A stretch of DNA of 36,420 nucleotides. Source: Schoenoplectus triqueter. Taxonomy: Eukaryota > Streptophyta > Magnoliopsida > Poales > Cyperaceae. This document shows positions 23,153 to 35,437 of this stretch, piece by piece. Made by a program: the position numbers and the translations under genes. Location of the stretch: NCBI GenBank assembly GCA_964058805.1, contig CAXKVV010000981.1, positions 1-36,420 of the forward strand, read 5' to 3'. Numbering within the stretch: the stretch's first letter is position 1; the number at the start of each line of letters is the position of its first letter. The notes beneath the pieces were generated by a model. The model was not told the origin of the DNA, did no database searches, and saw only the letters and a program-made list of their open reading frames with translations.

Positions 23153-23816
23153 TTTTTTTAATTTTTTTTTAAAAAGTACAATGTGTTGAATGAGGGTTGA
23201 AAGAAAAATGTTATGGCAACGTTTGATTTGATTGGGGGAGGTCTAAGTGTGGGATATAACTCCATAACTATTTTTAAGTCTGTGCATTTTCTTAATTATT
23301 ATTTACATCTAGAAATGCAGTTTTAATTTGAAAAGTATTAAGTCAAGGGATGTCCTCCTCTTTACAACTATGTTAACATATGTCACTGTATTTACATTTC
23401 GAATGAATTGTCATTTAGCACTTTGTTAATCTGATTTATAATATCAAATATATAACTGATTTTTTTGTTTTTTAGATCATTTTTGTCATCAACTATTACC
23501 AACGTAATATTCGAGGAAAATATGACAAATGTACTACATCAATATTGACTAACTACTCAAGTTTAAATGAGTTGTCATCCACGTTAATAACTTTATTATT
23601 TGACTAATTTTTACAATATTTTTATTGTTTAACTCAAATATGAATAATTTAAATAATAAATTACTTGAGTTGAATATAAAATATTATACATATACGTTGC
23701 ATAATAAACCATTAACCAAAATAATAATTTATTTAACATAAATGATAAATCAGTATTGACATAGCACCGATCTAAATTCAATAAATGATTCAAATAAAAT
23801 TTATTTTTTAATAATA
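23153..23816. other. AT-rich intergenic stretch
   Basis: No gene recognised; a 73-codon minus-strand frame at its end is AT-driven and runs into the MITE. Confidence 0.5.
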
Positions 23817-23824
23817 CTAATACA

Positions 23825-24222
23825 CAGGGCAGGATTTTGATCGGGGGCAATAATCGGATTGTAATAACTTATCGAGTTCAAACCCATTAACTAATCGGAT
23901 ACTAAATAAAAAAATAAATTTAATATATATTCTTATCTAATAAAAAATATTAAAATAATAATATATTATATATTAAAATAATAATAAAATAAAGCTCAAA
24001 GCAATAGATAATCAAGTTGATGAAGAAATTTTTTTCTCTACTGAACTTCATATTTTGACATCTTTATATAATTATTTTATTATATACGATATTAAATATA
24101 TTTTTCAATAAAATAATCAGATAATTCTATTGGGAAAAAATGTTTTCCCAAAAAACTTATCATTGAAAATATTATATTTTAAAATTCAGGGAGCTGGTCT
24201 GACACTCTACAGAACCGCCCTG
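23825..24222 (+). mobile_element. hAT-like MITE, family C copy 2
   Basis: 398 bp. It starts CAGGGCAGGAT; the right end, reverse-complemented, is CAGGGCGGTTCTG. The flanking 8-mers CTAATACA (23817-23824) and CAAATACA (24223-24230) match 7 of 8. It is homologous along its length to copy 1 at 1392-1810. It ends about 0.4 kb before the probable start of the Atos-like transcript, so it may supply promoter-proximal sequence. Confidence 0.75.
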
Positions 24223-24230
24223 CAAATACA

Positions 24231-24576
24231 CATCATAAGAATATGTCGACACCATGATCCCAGATTTGGACACATATATGATACATCTACTGTTGACTAA
24301 TCTGAAGTTCTGGAGTCTGGACACATTGGTCTCCAGCTGGATTCTTGGGTTCAGTGGATTGGACTGTACGATTTGAATCGAACCCGGTTCAGACTGGACC
24401 GGAATCAATTCACGGACAAAACGGTGATGTTTCTGGCGTCTCCACCGAAAGCAACCCATCCCCATTTAATTCTTTTCTTTTACAAAATCAAAACCAAGTA
24501 AAAAAACATAGAAATTATAAAAGGCGAAGGTACCATTTGATTACTTTTTCTTATTCATTATTTAAAACGATTGGCT

Positions 24577-24579
<3 letters not shown>
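24231..24579 (+). promoter_or_regulatory. Presumed upstream promoter region of the Atos-like gene
   Basis: Lies between a hAT-like MITE and the (TA)n tract. It is moderately GC-rich with GAACCCGGTTC palindromic words near 24380. Open frames in both directions here overlap the repeat and microsatellite and are not supported as genes. Confidence 0.35.

Positions 24580-24614
<35 letters not shown>
24580..24614. repeat. (TA)n microsatellite just upstream of the Atos-like gene leader
   Basis: About 17 TA units, followed by a G/A-rich stretch (GAGAGGGGGGAGAGAGAG). Its position at the likely promoter makes it a candidate TATA-like or length-variable promoter element; that function is inference. Confidence 0.7.
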
Positions 24615-24616
<2 letters not shown>

Positions 24617-24639
24617 CTACGAGAGGGGGGAGAGAGAGA

Positions 24640-26397
24640 TTGTGAAAAACTGTCGAATTAGAAAAGGAGAGATAATAGCGAAATGGAAATATGTGTAAAT
24701 ACTAAGACCGTAGAAGCACGAACAGCCTTTTGATTCGAAAGGTTTGTGCACAGATTAATTATGCAACATAATCTGAAAATTTGATTGCGATTCTTAGCGT
24801 TAATTTCTTCCTCACTTCGTAGATTTTTCTTTGATTAACTGAGCGATTTCTGGTTGGAAGTTATATCCTTGTGCTAAACTTGATTGTAAAGCTGATTTAG
24901 GAGTCTAGACGCCTCGATCGGTTTGCTCGTGCAGTTTCTCTCCGATTGTATCTTTCTTTATTTTGTGATTTCAGTTTTTTTTCCCTTTCATCTAGTTCGT
25001 TTCGTCTGGTTTTTTAGGAAGAACGTCGAATCCACCAGGTTAAATTGTTTCTTCTATTTTTTTCCTTTTCTGCTAATGTAATTTTTTGTTCTCTACTTGA
25101 TGTTTCTCAAAAGCTTTCTCTTAGAATCATCTTCTTCTTGGGAGTTCTAACTGGTACTGTTTGATTTACAGTCAAAAATATTCTCTAGATGATTTTTTTT
25201 CTCGATTTAATTGCTCTGACCGGCCAAAATTTTCTAAATTTCGATGCTTTTGGAAATATTCTTGACAGTTGGTTGAAGTTTCAAGTTCTCTTGCTCAAGA
25301 GAGAACTTTTTCTGATGTAATTTGTGTTAGATATTTGTTGTCCCTGGCCAACTTTCCCCAAATTGTGTAAAACAAATTTCTTTCTTCATCATTTAAGAAG
25401 TGTATAGTGTATTTCTTAGTTCACTAATTGCTATTCATCTTATAACATTTCTTCAGCAACAACCAAAAGAAAAGAGGTAAGGATGCAAGAGGAAGAGTTG
25501 AAATTCATCAGTGAATAGAAAAAAAAAATCACACAACTGTTTTTAGCCCCCATCCTTGCCTCTTTTGAGATATAAAATCCAACCTTTAAGCTTTTAAATT
25601 CCTTGCTCACTTTTTTGGTATAATTTACCTTGTAGTTAGATATAATAATGCAAATGTTGTACCGATCAGGTTCATTATAGTGTACACATTGTTACCTACC
25701 AGGGGTACTCTTATTTTAGTTGTTAAATTGCTTATTTGGCTTAAAGCTTAATTTAATTTTACAATAACACAGTTTATCTTTAATCTTTCTCTTTTGCATT
25801 TTCAGGTTTTATATTCGCTCTCTTTTTGGGAAGATGAGAAATCAGTCTATTTGCTCTTCCCGAAAAAGTGCAGAAGGGCAACCAACATTTGATTTTGCAA
25901 CTTGTAGTGGACAGAATGACCATGGGACAACAGAACGCATTTTGCCTGAATTTGACATGCGATGAAGTGGCAGACATACAGCTGTAACCCAGCTGGTTTC
26001 TGAATTGTTCGTTCTCAAAACTTTAGTTTAGGCACCACCCTAGGGTACTTTCAGGTTATTTAGGTAAAAATAGAAGAGGAATATTTGTTACAGACGTGCT
26101 TTAAGTGAATTTGGAGAAGCGAAAGGCAAATATAAAAGGGTACATTTGTTCAGGCAAGTGTAGTTTCTGACTGAGAAATTTTCTTATTCTGAAGGGGATT
26201 GAAAGAAAAAGACAGACGACGTGAAATTCTCCTGATGTTATAAAGGATCCATTAAGCAATGGAGGAATGTTAGAAAATTTAGGGGTTCACGGAAGAAGTT
26301 AAGGGCATTGGTTTAGCAGAAAACATTTGAGATGGAATTTTGCATGTTTGAATATTAGTGTGTAAAAAAGGGTAAAAAGCTGATAGAATACATTATT
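24640..26397 (+). promoter_or_regulatory. Intron-containing 5' leader of the Atos-like gene
   Basis: The translated exon probably starts at 25806 after TTGCATTTTCAG, giving 592 nt of leader before the ATG. Upstream leader exons are suggested by splice motifs: 25457-25476 (CTTCAG|...AAAGAG|GTAAGG), possibly 25018-25041 (TTTTTAG|...CCACCAG|GTTAAA), and a first exon ending near 24741 or running to 25041. Several upstream ATGs lie in it: 24683 (16 codons), 25834 (43 codons), a 4-codon frame MEEC in 26259-26273, and MEFCMFEY starting at 26332. Such a leader would predict translational repression. Exact leader exons need transcript data. Confidence 0.5.
25834..25965 (+). CDS. Upstream ORF of 43 codons in the leader of the Atos-like gene
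   Basis: The ATG lies 28 nt into the long leader exon and the frame stops 432 nt before the main start. The peptide starts MRNQSICSSRKSAEG and ends LPEFDMR. It is polar and has no membrane segment. Its length and balanced composition are unlike the low-complexity AT-rich frames nearby. It could be a conserved-peptide uORF that tunes translation, or a chance frame. I do not recognise the peptide. Confidence 0.4.
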   Translation: MRNQSICSSRKSAEGQPTFDFATCSGQNDHGTTERILPEFDMR

Positions 26398-29300
26398 ATG
26401 GGCTTACCTCAAGTTTCTTCGGGTCAAGCTGAAGGAGGTACAGCAATGGCTCTGAGTACCTTCACATCTATCCCCATCCATTCAAATTCAAACTCAATTT
26501 CAGTTTCAAGTTCCAGTACCAATGCAGGCAGTCGAATGTCACTTCCTTCAGTCAGTGAGTTGAAACTCAATATAAATGAGAGGCAACACCTCCCGAAAGT
26601 ACGAGTTGTGGGTTTCGAATCCCGGTCTAACTCATCTTCAGATGTACCCAACCAGACAAATATTAGTTCCCACCTTGTCAGAAAGAGGCTCCTCTCTCCT
26701 CTCAATACTGTTTTAAGGAATCAATTCCATGGTGATTTGTTGAACATTTCTCATTCAAATAGCAGTACACCAAATTTGGATGGTAACTTTGATTCGGTAA
26801 GACGGCTTAGTACTGATTCTTGCAAAAAAGTATATTCTGGTGGTTCTGGTTCATTTCAAAATAGTGGGTTTCAAAATTCTAATTCATTCACAGATGGACC
26901 CTTACTTGTAGAGAGAGAAATTAGCACTAAGCAAGATCACTCACCTCCACCCTCTATGTCCCCACTTGGCCCCAGACTTCATGATAGAATGAAAAATGTG
27001 AAAGGACTCAACTTTGGGGGCCAGTTTTTGGATTTGCAAGAACCTAAGGGGCTAAAGGAAAAACTCCCCTTTGAAGAGGATGAAATTCTAGAAGATGGTC
27101 ATAGTTTATTATGTCATGATGAGTATGAGGTGTTCACACCTCGTGCAGGGGAATTGGGTAAGGTTGGTGTTGCATATATGTCTAATTTGGTGGGCTCACC
27201 TGCAAAATGTCATGTGAGGAGGTCGCTGGTTGGTTCATTTGAGGAGTCTCTCTTGTCAGGCCGTCTCTCTTCAGGAATCACAAATCAGGTCCTTATCTTC
27301 TAACATTTATTTTATCTTTGTAAGATGTGAAATATGGATTTGGGTAATAATTGTCATGGCACCCATGTATTATCAGATACCAAGTTCCATTCTAGACAGG
27401 AAACATACTGATACATAAATCTTTGAGATGGTTGTGCAGGAGTACATTTGTGTAAATGCTTTCTGGTAAAAACATAATCCTTTGAGATTTCCATGCAAGC
27501 TTTATTTGATCGATGACAAAAACGTTATGAAAATAAAAAAGTACACAAAATATGCTGATTGGTACCAGCAGTTCATATGTGTATCTGGTCAGTGCTATTG
27601 TATTGATGAAGACATTGTACTAAATAAAAGTTCATTTTAAAATTTATACCTTTCTCTCTTAACAATCTAGCACTTCAAATTTTTCTGTTTTCAAAACAGA
27701 ATATAGATGGTTTTCTGGCCGTGCTAAGCATAACAGGCGGTACTTTCTCACCTCCAACACACAAGCTACCTTTCTCTGTCACGAGTATAGATGGTGACAC
27801 TTCTTTGTTATACTATGCCTCCATTGACCTAGCTGGGAGGTTATCTCCAAATAAGGGCACAAACTCTAACCTTAATTCCAGTCCTAATGCTAGATTTAGG
27901 AGGAGTCTTAGTGCGAATGATGAGTCACGATCTGCCAAGAGCCGCTTGCGGATTCCAGTCAAGGGACGTATTCAACTGGTATGTACCGGGTGCCAGTTAA
28001 AAGTATTTGGACCGCTTGCAATCTCTCTTTCAAGTAAAACATCATTGTAAAAAAAAATTATTATTTATTTATTAATTTTTTGGTAGGTCATAAGTAATCC
28101 AGAAAAAACGCCGCTTCATACTTTCTTCTGTAACTATGATCTCACCGACATGCCAGCTGGCACAAAGGTTGTCCAATTTATTTTAATTTTTTTGGTTTCC
28201 TTTTATGTTGATTCCTTTTTCTTTTTCTTTTCCGAGTACCCAGTTCGTGAGCAATTAAGCCACATAACAAGAGGAAAATAATGATATAATTGATTTGCAG
28301 CTGGTATTACCTGATCTGACAAGGAATCTTAATATACTACATTGATTCATATGTGGTGTTTATGTAATTTTTTGGGCAGACATTTATGAGGCAGAAAGTG
28401 ACTATTTCCTTGCCTATTTCTCCTAATAATGTTGGTAAAGATTGGGGGCCAAAGGGTGAAAAGTCATCAACTAATGAAGTTGTAAATACAGATTGCAACA
28501 GTGACTTCTCGACTTGTAAGCCTTTGCCATCCCTTCTCCTCTCAATAATTGTTTTACTTCACATTCTACTACAAAAAAGAGGATTTGTGGGATGTTGCTA
28601 TTCTGATAAGATCTCTGTCTAACATTGGAGGCAAATTTATTATGGTTGAAAACATATTTGCAAAACACCAGCATTCAATAGTACTAATTAAAATTTGTTG
28701 TCGTACTAACTTTATAGGCTCATTTATAGTTTCTATTATAATGCCACATTTTATGTGAATAAATTTTGATGTGATCATGAACAGATTTTTCTTCTCGAGA
28801 AAAAGTCAATATCACTACTACAGACCTTAATATGGATAAGATCCATCTAGCTAGCGGGTCCCCATGCAAAATGCCCACGAAAGCCAATGAGGGGCCTACA
28901 CCTGGCAATACTGGAGCTTTGAGATATGCACTCCACCTGCGCTTTCTCAGCCCCACAATCAAGAAAAAGGGTGCATCCAGATCTGTGCAGAGGTCAAAAT
29001 CAGATTGCTCATCAGCTGCTGTTTTGCAAGAGACGGAGCAAAGGAGATATTACTTGTATAACGACCTCCGAGCTGTCTTCCCGCAACGCCACTCTGACTC
29101 TGATGAGGGGAAGGTATGTAAATATATATATTTTCAATGTGCTTCCCTGGTACCATATCATGACCACGGGTTCTAGCATCAGGTGTACTCTGCCATGTAC
29201 TGATATTAGCTATTTGGTTATTACTGATATGGTCTAATTTTGTACTGATGTGAGATTACCTGCAGGGGTTTATGATGTGGTACCAGCTTTTAATTCTGCA

Positions 29301-29423
29301 TATTGAACATTTTGATCTTTTACTTCTCTAGAGTCTAAAATCATTTTTATCTTGAGTTGGTTTCAGTTAAAGGTGGAGCATCATTTCCCAGCCGATCCAA
29401 AGTACTTTGACATAAGCAACTGA
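26398..29423 (+). CDS. Atos-like (FAM214/DUF4210) protein, plant 'chromosome segregation during meiosis' family
   Basis: Six coding exons: 26398-27288, 27700-27978, 28087-28167, 28380-28515, 28785-29113, 29367-29423. All introns are GT-AG and the product is 590 aa. The start MGLPQVSSG fits my recollection of plant family members, and an in-frame TAG at 26356-26358 blocks upstream extension. The Atos-like conserved domain begins in [15 protein letters not shown] (about 276-290). It continues with [37 protein letters not shown] (379-398) and [16 protein letters not shown], matching the animal IP-GTIQV-FNP-KT and D-DMP---TF-R pattern. The C-terminal Atos/'Chromosome_seg' module is [12 protein letters not shown] (508-519), then [12 protein letters not shown]. 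Residues 1-270 are Ser/Asn-rich and look disordered. Drosophila Atossa acts in transcriptional and mitochondrial-metabolic control; the plant role is essentially unknown, and a nuclear regulatory role is inference. Introns hold no other gene. Confidence 0.93.
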
Positions 29424-29600
29424 AATAATTTGTATGCATGTCAGAAACTCGACTGGTAAGGGTCGGGTATTGTAAATATCACACTGATGCTTGTCGGTCG
29501 TTTAATTCTCTTTCTTTCATTTCTTTATTTATCGCCTTGAACAAAACTGTACAGATAGTTTCTCATTCAATAAAATCTGTCTTTCTGAAACTGCTTTACA
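29424..29600 (+). other. 3' UTR and poly(A) signal of the Atos-like gene
   Basis: AATAAA at 29569-29574 lies about 150 nt after the stop codon, a normal distance for a plant 3' end. The next bases are T-rich. Confidence 0.5.
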
Positions 29601-29910
29601 AACTGCTATTAAGTGATCAACATAGATCACTTTGCTAGACATAATTTTTAAAGGATGCTACGATTCTAAAAATGCTACCTTTGAATTCTATAGCCCCGTT
29701 TTAGATTAAAAAAAAAAATACTCTCCTCATCGACATCATCTAAAGATGTTGGGTCCATATAAAAAGATATATAGACGACAGATCCGGACTCCAGCCAAAG
29801 AACTTGCTTGATTTGATAATTTTGAAGAGAGATTAATTAAAGGGAGATGATTATAGGCCCCGTGACTTTGTCCCTCCAAAAAAATCCCCAAGCAATGACG
29901 GATCTAGACT

Positions 29911-30474
29911 GATCAAAAAGCTCATGGCTCGTTTGTAATTCGTTCGGGATCGATTTATTATTGGCTCATTCGTTAATGGACCAAGTCATTAACGAGTTGA
30001 CTCTAATTCATTAGACTCGTTAAGTTAATGAGATAAATTTGAGTTTAGATTGGGTGGTCCATTAACGAGTTGACTCTAATTCATTAGACTCGTTAAGTTA
30101 ATGAGATAAATTTGAGTTTAGATTGGCTTGGCTCCTTAGGCTCATTTGGTTCGATAAATTATTAATATTTATTATTTATATATTTTTGTTATTGATTTTT
30201 AATATAGTAAGTAGTTTATAATATGATATGTACTTAAATTATTAAATCAAATTTGTGTAAAATATTTTATCATTAGTTTTTTAATAGCTTTTATATAAAT
30301 TTTAATATAAAATATTATTAATCTTAATTAGTCTTAACGGATCAGTTCTGTTAGCTCGTTAATTTAATGAGCTGATCTCAAACTAAAACTTTTGGCTTGA
30401 AAATTATTAATGAGCCAGTTCGACTCGTTAAACTAATGAACCGAGCCCGAATTTAACCTTATTTACAGCTCTAG
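29911..30474. mobile_element. Non-autonomous element with CTCGTTAA-type repeats, boundaries uncertain
   Basis: Flanked by TCTAGACTGATC (29903-29914) and TCTAGACTAATC (30470-30481), 11 of 12 identical, so a target duplication lies in these strings. The right end TTTACAGCTCTA resembles hAT-type ends; the left end AAAAGCTCATGG matches weakly. Arms are GCTCGTTAA/ATTAACGAG-rich around an AT-rich core, a layout common in plant repeats. It contains a 73-bp tandem duplication. Confidence 0.5.
29988..30126. repeat. 73-bp tandem duplication
   Basis: ATTAACGAGTTGACTCTAAT begins at 29988 and again at 30061. The two copies are identical over about 66 bases, then diverge (GGGTGGTCC versus GCTTGGCTC). The identity indicates a recent event. 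Confidence 0.9.
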
Positions 30475-30481
30475 ACTAATC

Positions 30482-32025
30482 GTTCTAATCAAATGGCTTC
30501 CAAAGTTTGGCCTTGGACGCAGCCTATTGATTTTAAGTTTATTTATATCAACTGTAGGAGCTATTTATATGGTGTTTAAATTATGTGTCACCTGATTTTG
30601 ACCTATTCATAGTTTTTCAAGATCTTATTTATACTGTTTGAACATGTTATAATTGATATGTCCATCATGTTTATTTATAATAATTAATTTTATTAATTAT
30701 ATTGAAGGTAACAACTATCAATAGTTAGCACAAAAATAACAACTATCTATAGTGGTGCGAAATATTATGAAGAGTAAAAATTATTTTTGCAATTGTTTAT
30801 AATTGTTGACCGGTGCAAATCTACAGCACACATTTTGTTAAAATTATTTATATCTATGAAACACTTTACTTGTACCAATCACATTAGTTACATATTGTGA
30901 ATAGACCATACCACAATAACAAAATTTTAGAACTATATGTCATAAAACGAATCGATGAGATGATCGTACTTTCTTCAATGACATCTTTAGAAAGAGGAAT
31001 GAATTTTAATTCAAATAAAATAAAAAGAAATTATACTTCCGTCAATAATATCAATTAATTATTTTCTATCTCGCTGTTAGTAAAATATTACAAAAAGCCA
31101 TTAATTTCTACGGAAAAAAGCAAATGGCATAAAGCCATAAACCATACAAAAAAGCATTCCAATATTTTCAATTTTATACTTTGTACTTGTTGTTGATTAA
31201 AAATACGTGCATCGCTCTAGATATAATTTTATAAATCTAAATGGATAGTGTCAGAATACTTATGAACTATGCATTATGCATTGTATATTTGGAGAAAACA
31301 ACGATTTTTAATTTTAATTGACTATTCAATTAGGAATTGTTTTAAAATTCGCAAAAATCAATACATGGAAACCAAAAAAAAAGGAGAAATTCAAACATGA
31401 ATTAGACAGATAGGTAGGTATATGACAAGATATTCCAAAATAAATCAGAGGACACTTTCTATATTAGATTGAACGCCACCACTTCTTAAACCAATCGTTT
31501 AAATTAAGAAAAGAGTGAAATCAGAATGAAAAATATAAATATTGAATCGGAAGAGAGAGAAAGTTGAACGGTTTTAAATAGGAAAATTTTGAATTTTAAA
31601 TAATAAACTGAATTTTGAACGAAAAGACATATGGACAAATACTTAGAATTGACCGAAGACCAAAAAAGAAAAATGGAGATGGTTGGGGATTAATTATGGG
31701 GATAAAAATCTGAGGACAATAATATTTATCCTTAATTAAATATGATCTATCCTGAATCAATACAGCGAAATTTTAGAATGTTGGATTTAAGTAGTTCAAT
31801 GTTTTAGGAGAATATACATAATCTTTTTTTCTGAAGGAGATAAATATTGTTGATTTAGAAAGATAAATGTGAAAGTCAATATACTTAAAAAAATTATATT
31901 AGTAAATTTGAAGAGAAAGATGTATAATTTAGAAAGTTATAAGAATACCCAAAAAAAGTTCCACCTTATACATCGACATTGTGTTGTTTCCCTAGTCACT
32001 CAGCTCCATAAAATACTTGCGTCTC
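30482..32025. other. AT-rich intergenic stretch
   Basis: Nothing supported as a gene or element. A 79-codon frame at 31869-32108 runs into the MITE and is rejected. Confidence 0.5.
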
Positions 32026-32028
32026 TAA

Positions 32029-32322
32029 GAGCATCCGCATATCTTTGTCAAATCCTAGTTGACAATTGTCATTTTAATTTTAGGGATGCAGAGAGTATGC
32101 AAAATTAGATAATTATCAAAAAATGACAATCCATTTAATAAGTCACATCAGCAACAAAAGAGGAGAGAAAAGAAAGTAAAATCCGTTAAAAAATGAAAAA
32201 TATTTACAAGAGTACCACTATAACAATTTCATCTAAAATTTAGAGATGCCTTCTTAATAGAAAGAGATTGTCAATTGAAGATGTGGCATTATATTGTCAT
32301 TTAACAATAGACAGAGTTGCTC
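32029..32322. mobile_element. PIF/Harbinger-like MITE
   Basis: 294 bp. Left end GAGCATCCGCATATC, right end GACAGAGTTGCTC, flanked by TAA on both sides (32026-32028 and 32323-32325). The GAGCATC.../...GCTC ends and 3-bp TWA duplication fit the abundant plant PIF/Harbinger miniature elements. Subterminal TTGACAATTGTCATTT pairs loosely with the opposite end. Confidence 0.65.
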
Positions 32323-32325
32323 TAA

Positions 32326-35300
32326 TTATTTCAGTTTTCTCTTTCTATGGTTTTAAAATTTTAAATACCACCTGCGTGGCTATATAAAAATATCATCCAT
32401 TCATCCTGCCGTGCCAAAAAAATATGATGTGTCACAAATTAAGAAAATAGCATTATCTTTGCTCCATAAAAGGGTTGAGTCTTCTGATTTTTCAACACTA
32501 CTCACCTGAACTGTATTCGATAGAATTTTAAGCATTTCCCATGTATTGCATCAATGGCAGAAGCCCTTTTTTATATGACAATATTTATTAATTTAATAAT
32601 TTAGGCAAGAAAAAATATAGTTTTTTTAGAAAAAGGAGAAATATATTTCACCACCTTCCATTTCTTTGTAGGAGTTTGGAAAAAATAATAATTTAATAGT
32701 TGCATTTTCGATTTTCTATTGTTGCAAAAATTGATCTAGGTCCCATTTCTTGATATATGTTTTTTCAATACAAATTATATTTCTGGAAATAAAAGTAAGA
32801 AACAAAAAGATCAATTCGCAAAAAGCTATATATATGCAGTTTGTGGGAAATGTATCTACTGCCATATTGTTTGTGTCGATAATTATGGGACCCACTTAAT
32901 AATAATAACTCTGCATCTAATCATAACCTTTTAAATAATTTTGATATCTGTTATCATATTTTTCTGCCATAGTTTTTATAGTAGCGCAAACTCACCCCCT
33001 CCCCCTCAAATATTTTGAAAATTAGTATATTAGTCAAAATTTTATGATTTTTCAGTGTATTTATGATAATCTTATTATTTCAGCCTCCCCAAAAAAAGTG
33101 AGATACAATGTCTAAGATGTATATAAATTATTTTAGCCTCCGAACTTTGGCTTCAAACTCCGCTAATGTGTTTATTGTATTTTTTTTTCTTTTTTTGGTC
33201 TACATACAGACTGTGCATTTTTATTTTTATTTTTGCTTGTGGGCCTGCTGGAGCAGTTCCTTTGCCTAGAGAAGAGAACTAGCTTGTGATTATTTGGTAG
33301 AATTTTGTATTAGACGTCTGTCTTATAAGTGGGCTAGCAAGCCCAAAAATAATAGTAAGTTGACACAATTCCATCATATCACATTCACACTGATTAGTCA
33401 TTCAGTGGTACCACATCCGAATTTGCATGAGTGAAGATGTGAAAACAAAAAATTGAATTATTGATTAGTATAAAATAGATAAAAAAAAATTATTTGAATT
33501 GGCACTTATTATTGCTTGAAACTTGAGTTTGGGGTTAATTGCCAATCAGCACGCAACAGTCTCAAAGAGGCAACTCTGACATCTGACTTCTGACTTCTGA
33601 GGTTAGGCCACAGATAAATTTATGTACCCGCTCTACCTATCCACACCTCTTGATCCCACGATTCTCTACATACAAATCCATCCTTCCATAAATTTATATG
33701 CCAAGGCCGCAACTACAACAGGAGTAGAAGTATAATTCGCTACACTATAAAGTCGTAGAAAACAAACGTGGGAAAAGTTGTCTGAGCAGAGCCTCAATTT
33801 TCGCATGTCATGCCTACTTTGATGCAGCACGGTACGATTGGATGACGTCTCTCTTTAATCATCACCGTTTGATTTAATATGTACGGGCCTCATTGAACGG
33901 TGTACTGCAGCAGCTCAAGCCTCAAGTACTTGGAGGAACGGCTTTGTGTGGACTTGGTCTACTGCAGTAATTTAATCATACCTTCCTATGTTGCTACATG
34001 AAATGAAATATGAATGGTCTCACAAAGAAAACGGGCAATTTTACATTTTGCCCTTCTTTCAAAAATTTTGAAACAAAATACTGTCCTCTCTAAATTATTC
34101 AACAAAATGCACTTATGTACCTTATTTTTCTATTTTTTTTCTTTTTCATCTCCATTACTATACTTTATTTATTTTATTTTATTTAGTTTCTTTCATTTAA
34201 CATATATTTTCATATGATATAGATTTATATTCATGAAATTTTTAAAAATGTTATATATTTAAAAATAATTACAATTTGTGTTTATTTTTATTCTAGTATG
34301 TTTGTATTCATTAATGATATATTTTAAAAATGATCCCTAGATCATTGAATATATTTCAAAATAAATAATAATACTGTTGTTCTAAATATAACAAAGTAAT
34401 ATAAAATAAATGTCCTTCTTTATAAATCTTGCAAAATAATAACAGATATAAAAATTGCATTTGGAACATATATTAAATCATTAAGTAAATAAAATAATAT
34501 ACATTAAATGTTAAATTCTTTTTGTTAAATAAATTTTATTTTTTATTTTATGTTATCACTCATCATATAGCATTGGATGAACAGAACTGCAAAGGACATC
34601 TGGAGGGCAATATCGTCATTTCAGGATCTACTTGATGTCCTCCTCCCGTTTCACTGTTTCAGTTTCAGTACGTGAACCTGTTATGACCATTTTGCCCTTC
34701 GCACTGATTGCGCCAGCTAAACGAACAGCACAGCAGAGCAGAGCAGAGCAGTTACCATCTCAGATTTTCAGTAACAGGTTACAGTTGCAGCGTTGTTTTC
34801 ATAAAGGAAAATGTTACTGGGAGAGGAGAAATTACAGTTTTCACATACAAAATTTGGTGTAGAGAATAATGTGAGAGTTTGCGCTTTGATTCATGAGCTT
34901 TAATATATATTTTTTAAATATCCTACATTTCGACATGAATTGATGATTACATACATGGATATATTATTTTCTTTCGGCTTTCTTCATGTCTTTGGGCAGC
35001 ATGAAGACAAAGTGATATGTATATGTGTGTTATAATAATAATAATATTACTCTCTAAATTTGTGAGAGAAAAAGAATAAAAGAACAGGAAACAAAAGTTC
35101 CCTTAGAAATGATTATTTAATTCATTGTCATCCGAGTTAGTCTCTACGATTACGAATGTAGCAGTGGAAATGTGAACATGAATGTGCGGCCACTTTTCAG
35201 AATAGAACAATTAGATAGAGAAAGGCCTGTTTCAAAATAGAACAATTATATCACAATTCACCTACGACAAGTTTCAGTAAAAAGATTGTGAACATGAATT

Positions 35301-35437
35301 TGAGAAGCTTCGTTTCCGAATCTTTCCAAAGTGAGGCCACTTTTCAGAGCTATTTGTTCAAGATAATATTTTCCATGTTTATTTTGAATTTTTAAATGAA
35401 TAAATAATAGTCTTTTTTGAATGTCTTATATATATAT
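32326..35437. other. Intergenic stretch, with two less AT-rich blocks
   Basis: 33560-33970 and 34570-34850 are more balanced in base composition, the latter with (AGAGC)n-like GCAGAGCAGAGCAGAGCAG. Both resemble promoter or leader DNA, but no coding exon follows on either strand. Around 35175-35350 the words GTGAACATGAAT and GGCCACTTTTCAGA each occur twice. Confidence 0.4.

Noticed and set aside
23868..23884. Pol III B-box-like AGTTCAAACCC in family C repeat, suggesting a SINE
   Set aside because: No A box at the right distance and no poly(A) tail; inverted ends with 8-bp duplications fit a hAT MITE better.
24172..24698. Frames of 97 (minus) and 117 (plus) codons
   Set aside because: They cross the end of a MITE and the TA microsatellite; the plus frame includes an Ile/Tyr run coded by the TA repeat.
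28471..29156. Several minus-strand frames over the Atos-like gene
   Set aside because: They are antisense shadows of conserved sense exons.
34632..34862. 76-codon frame in a GC-richer block
   Set aside because: Contains a CAGAG repeat, lacks a recognisable domain and is followed by transposon-rich DNA.
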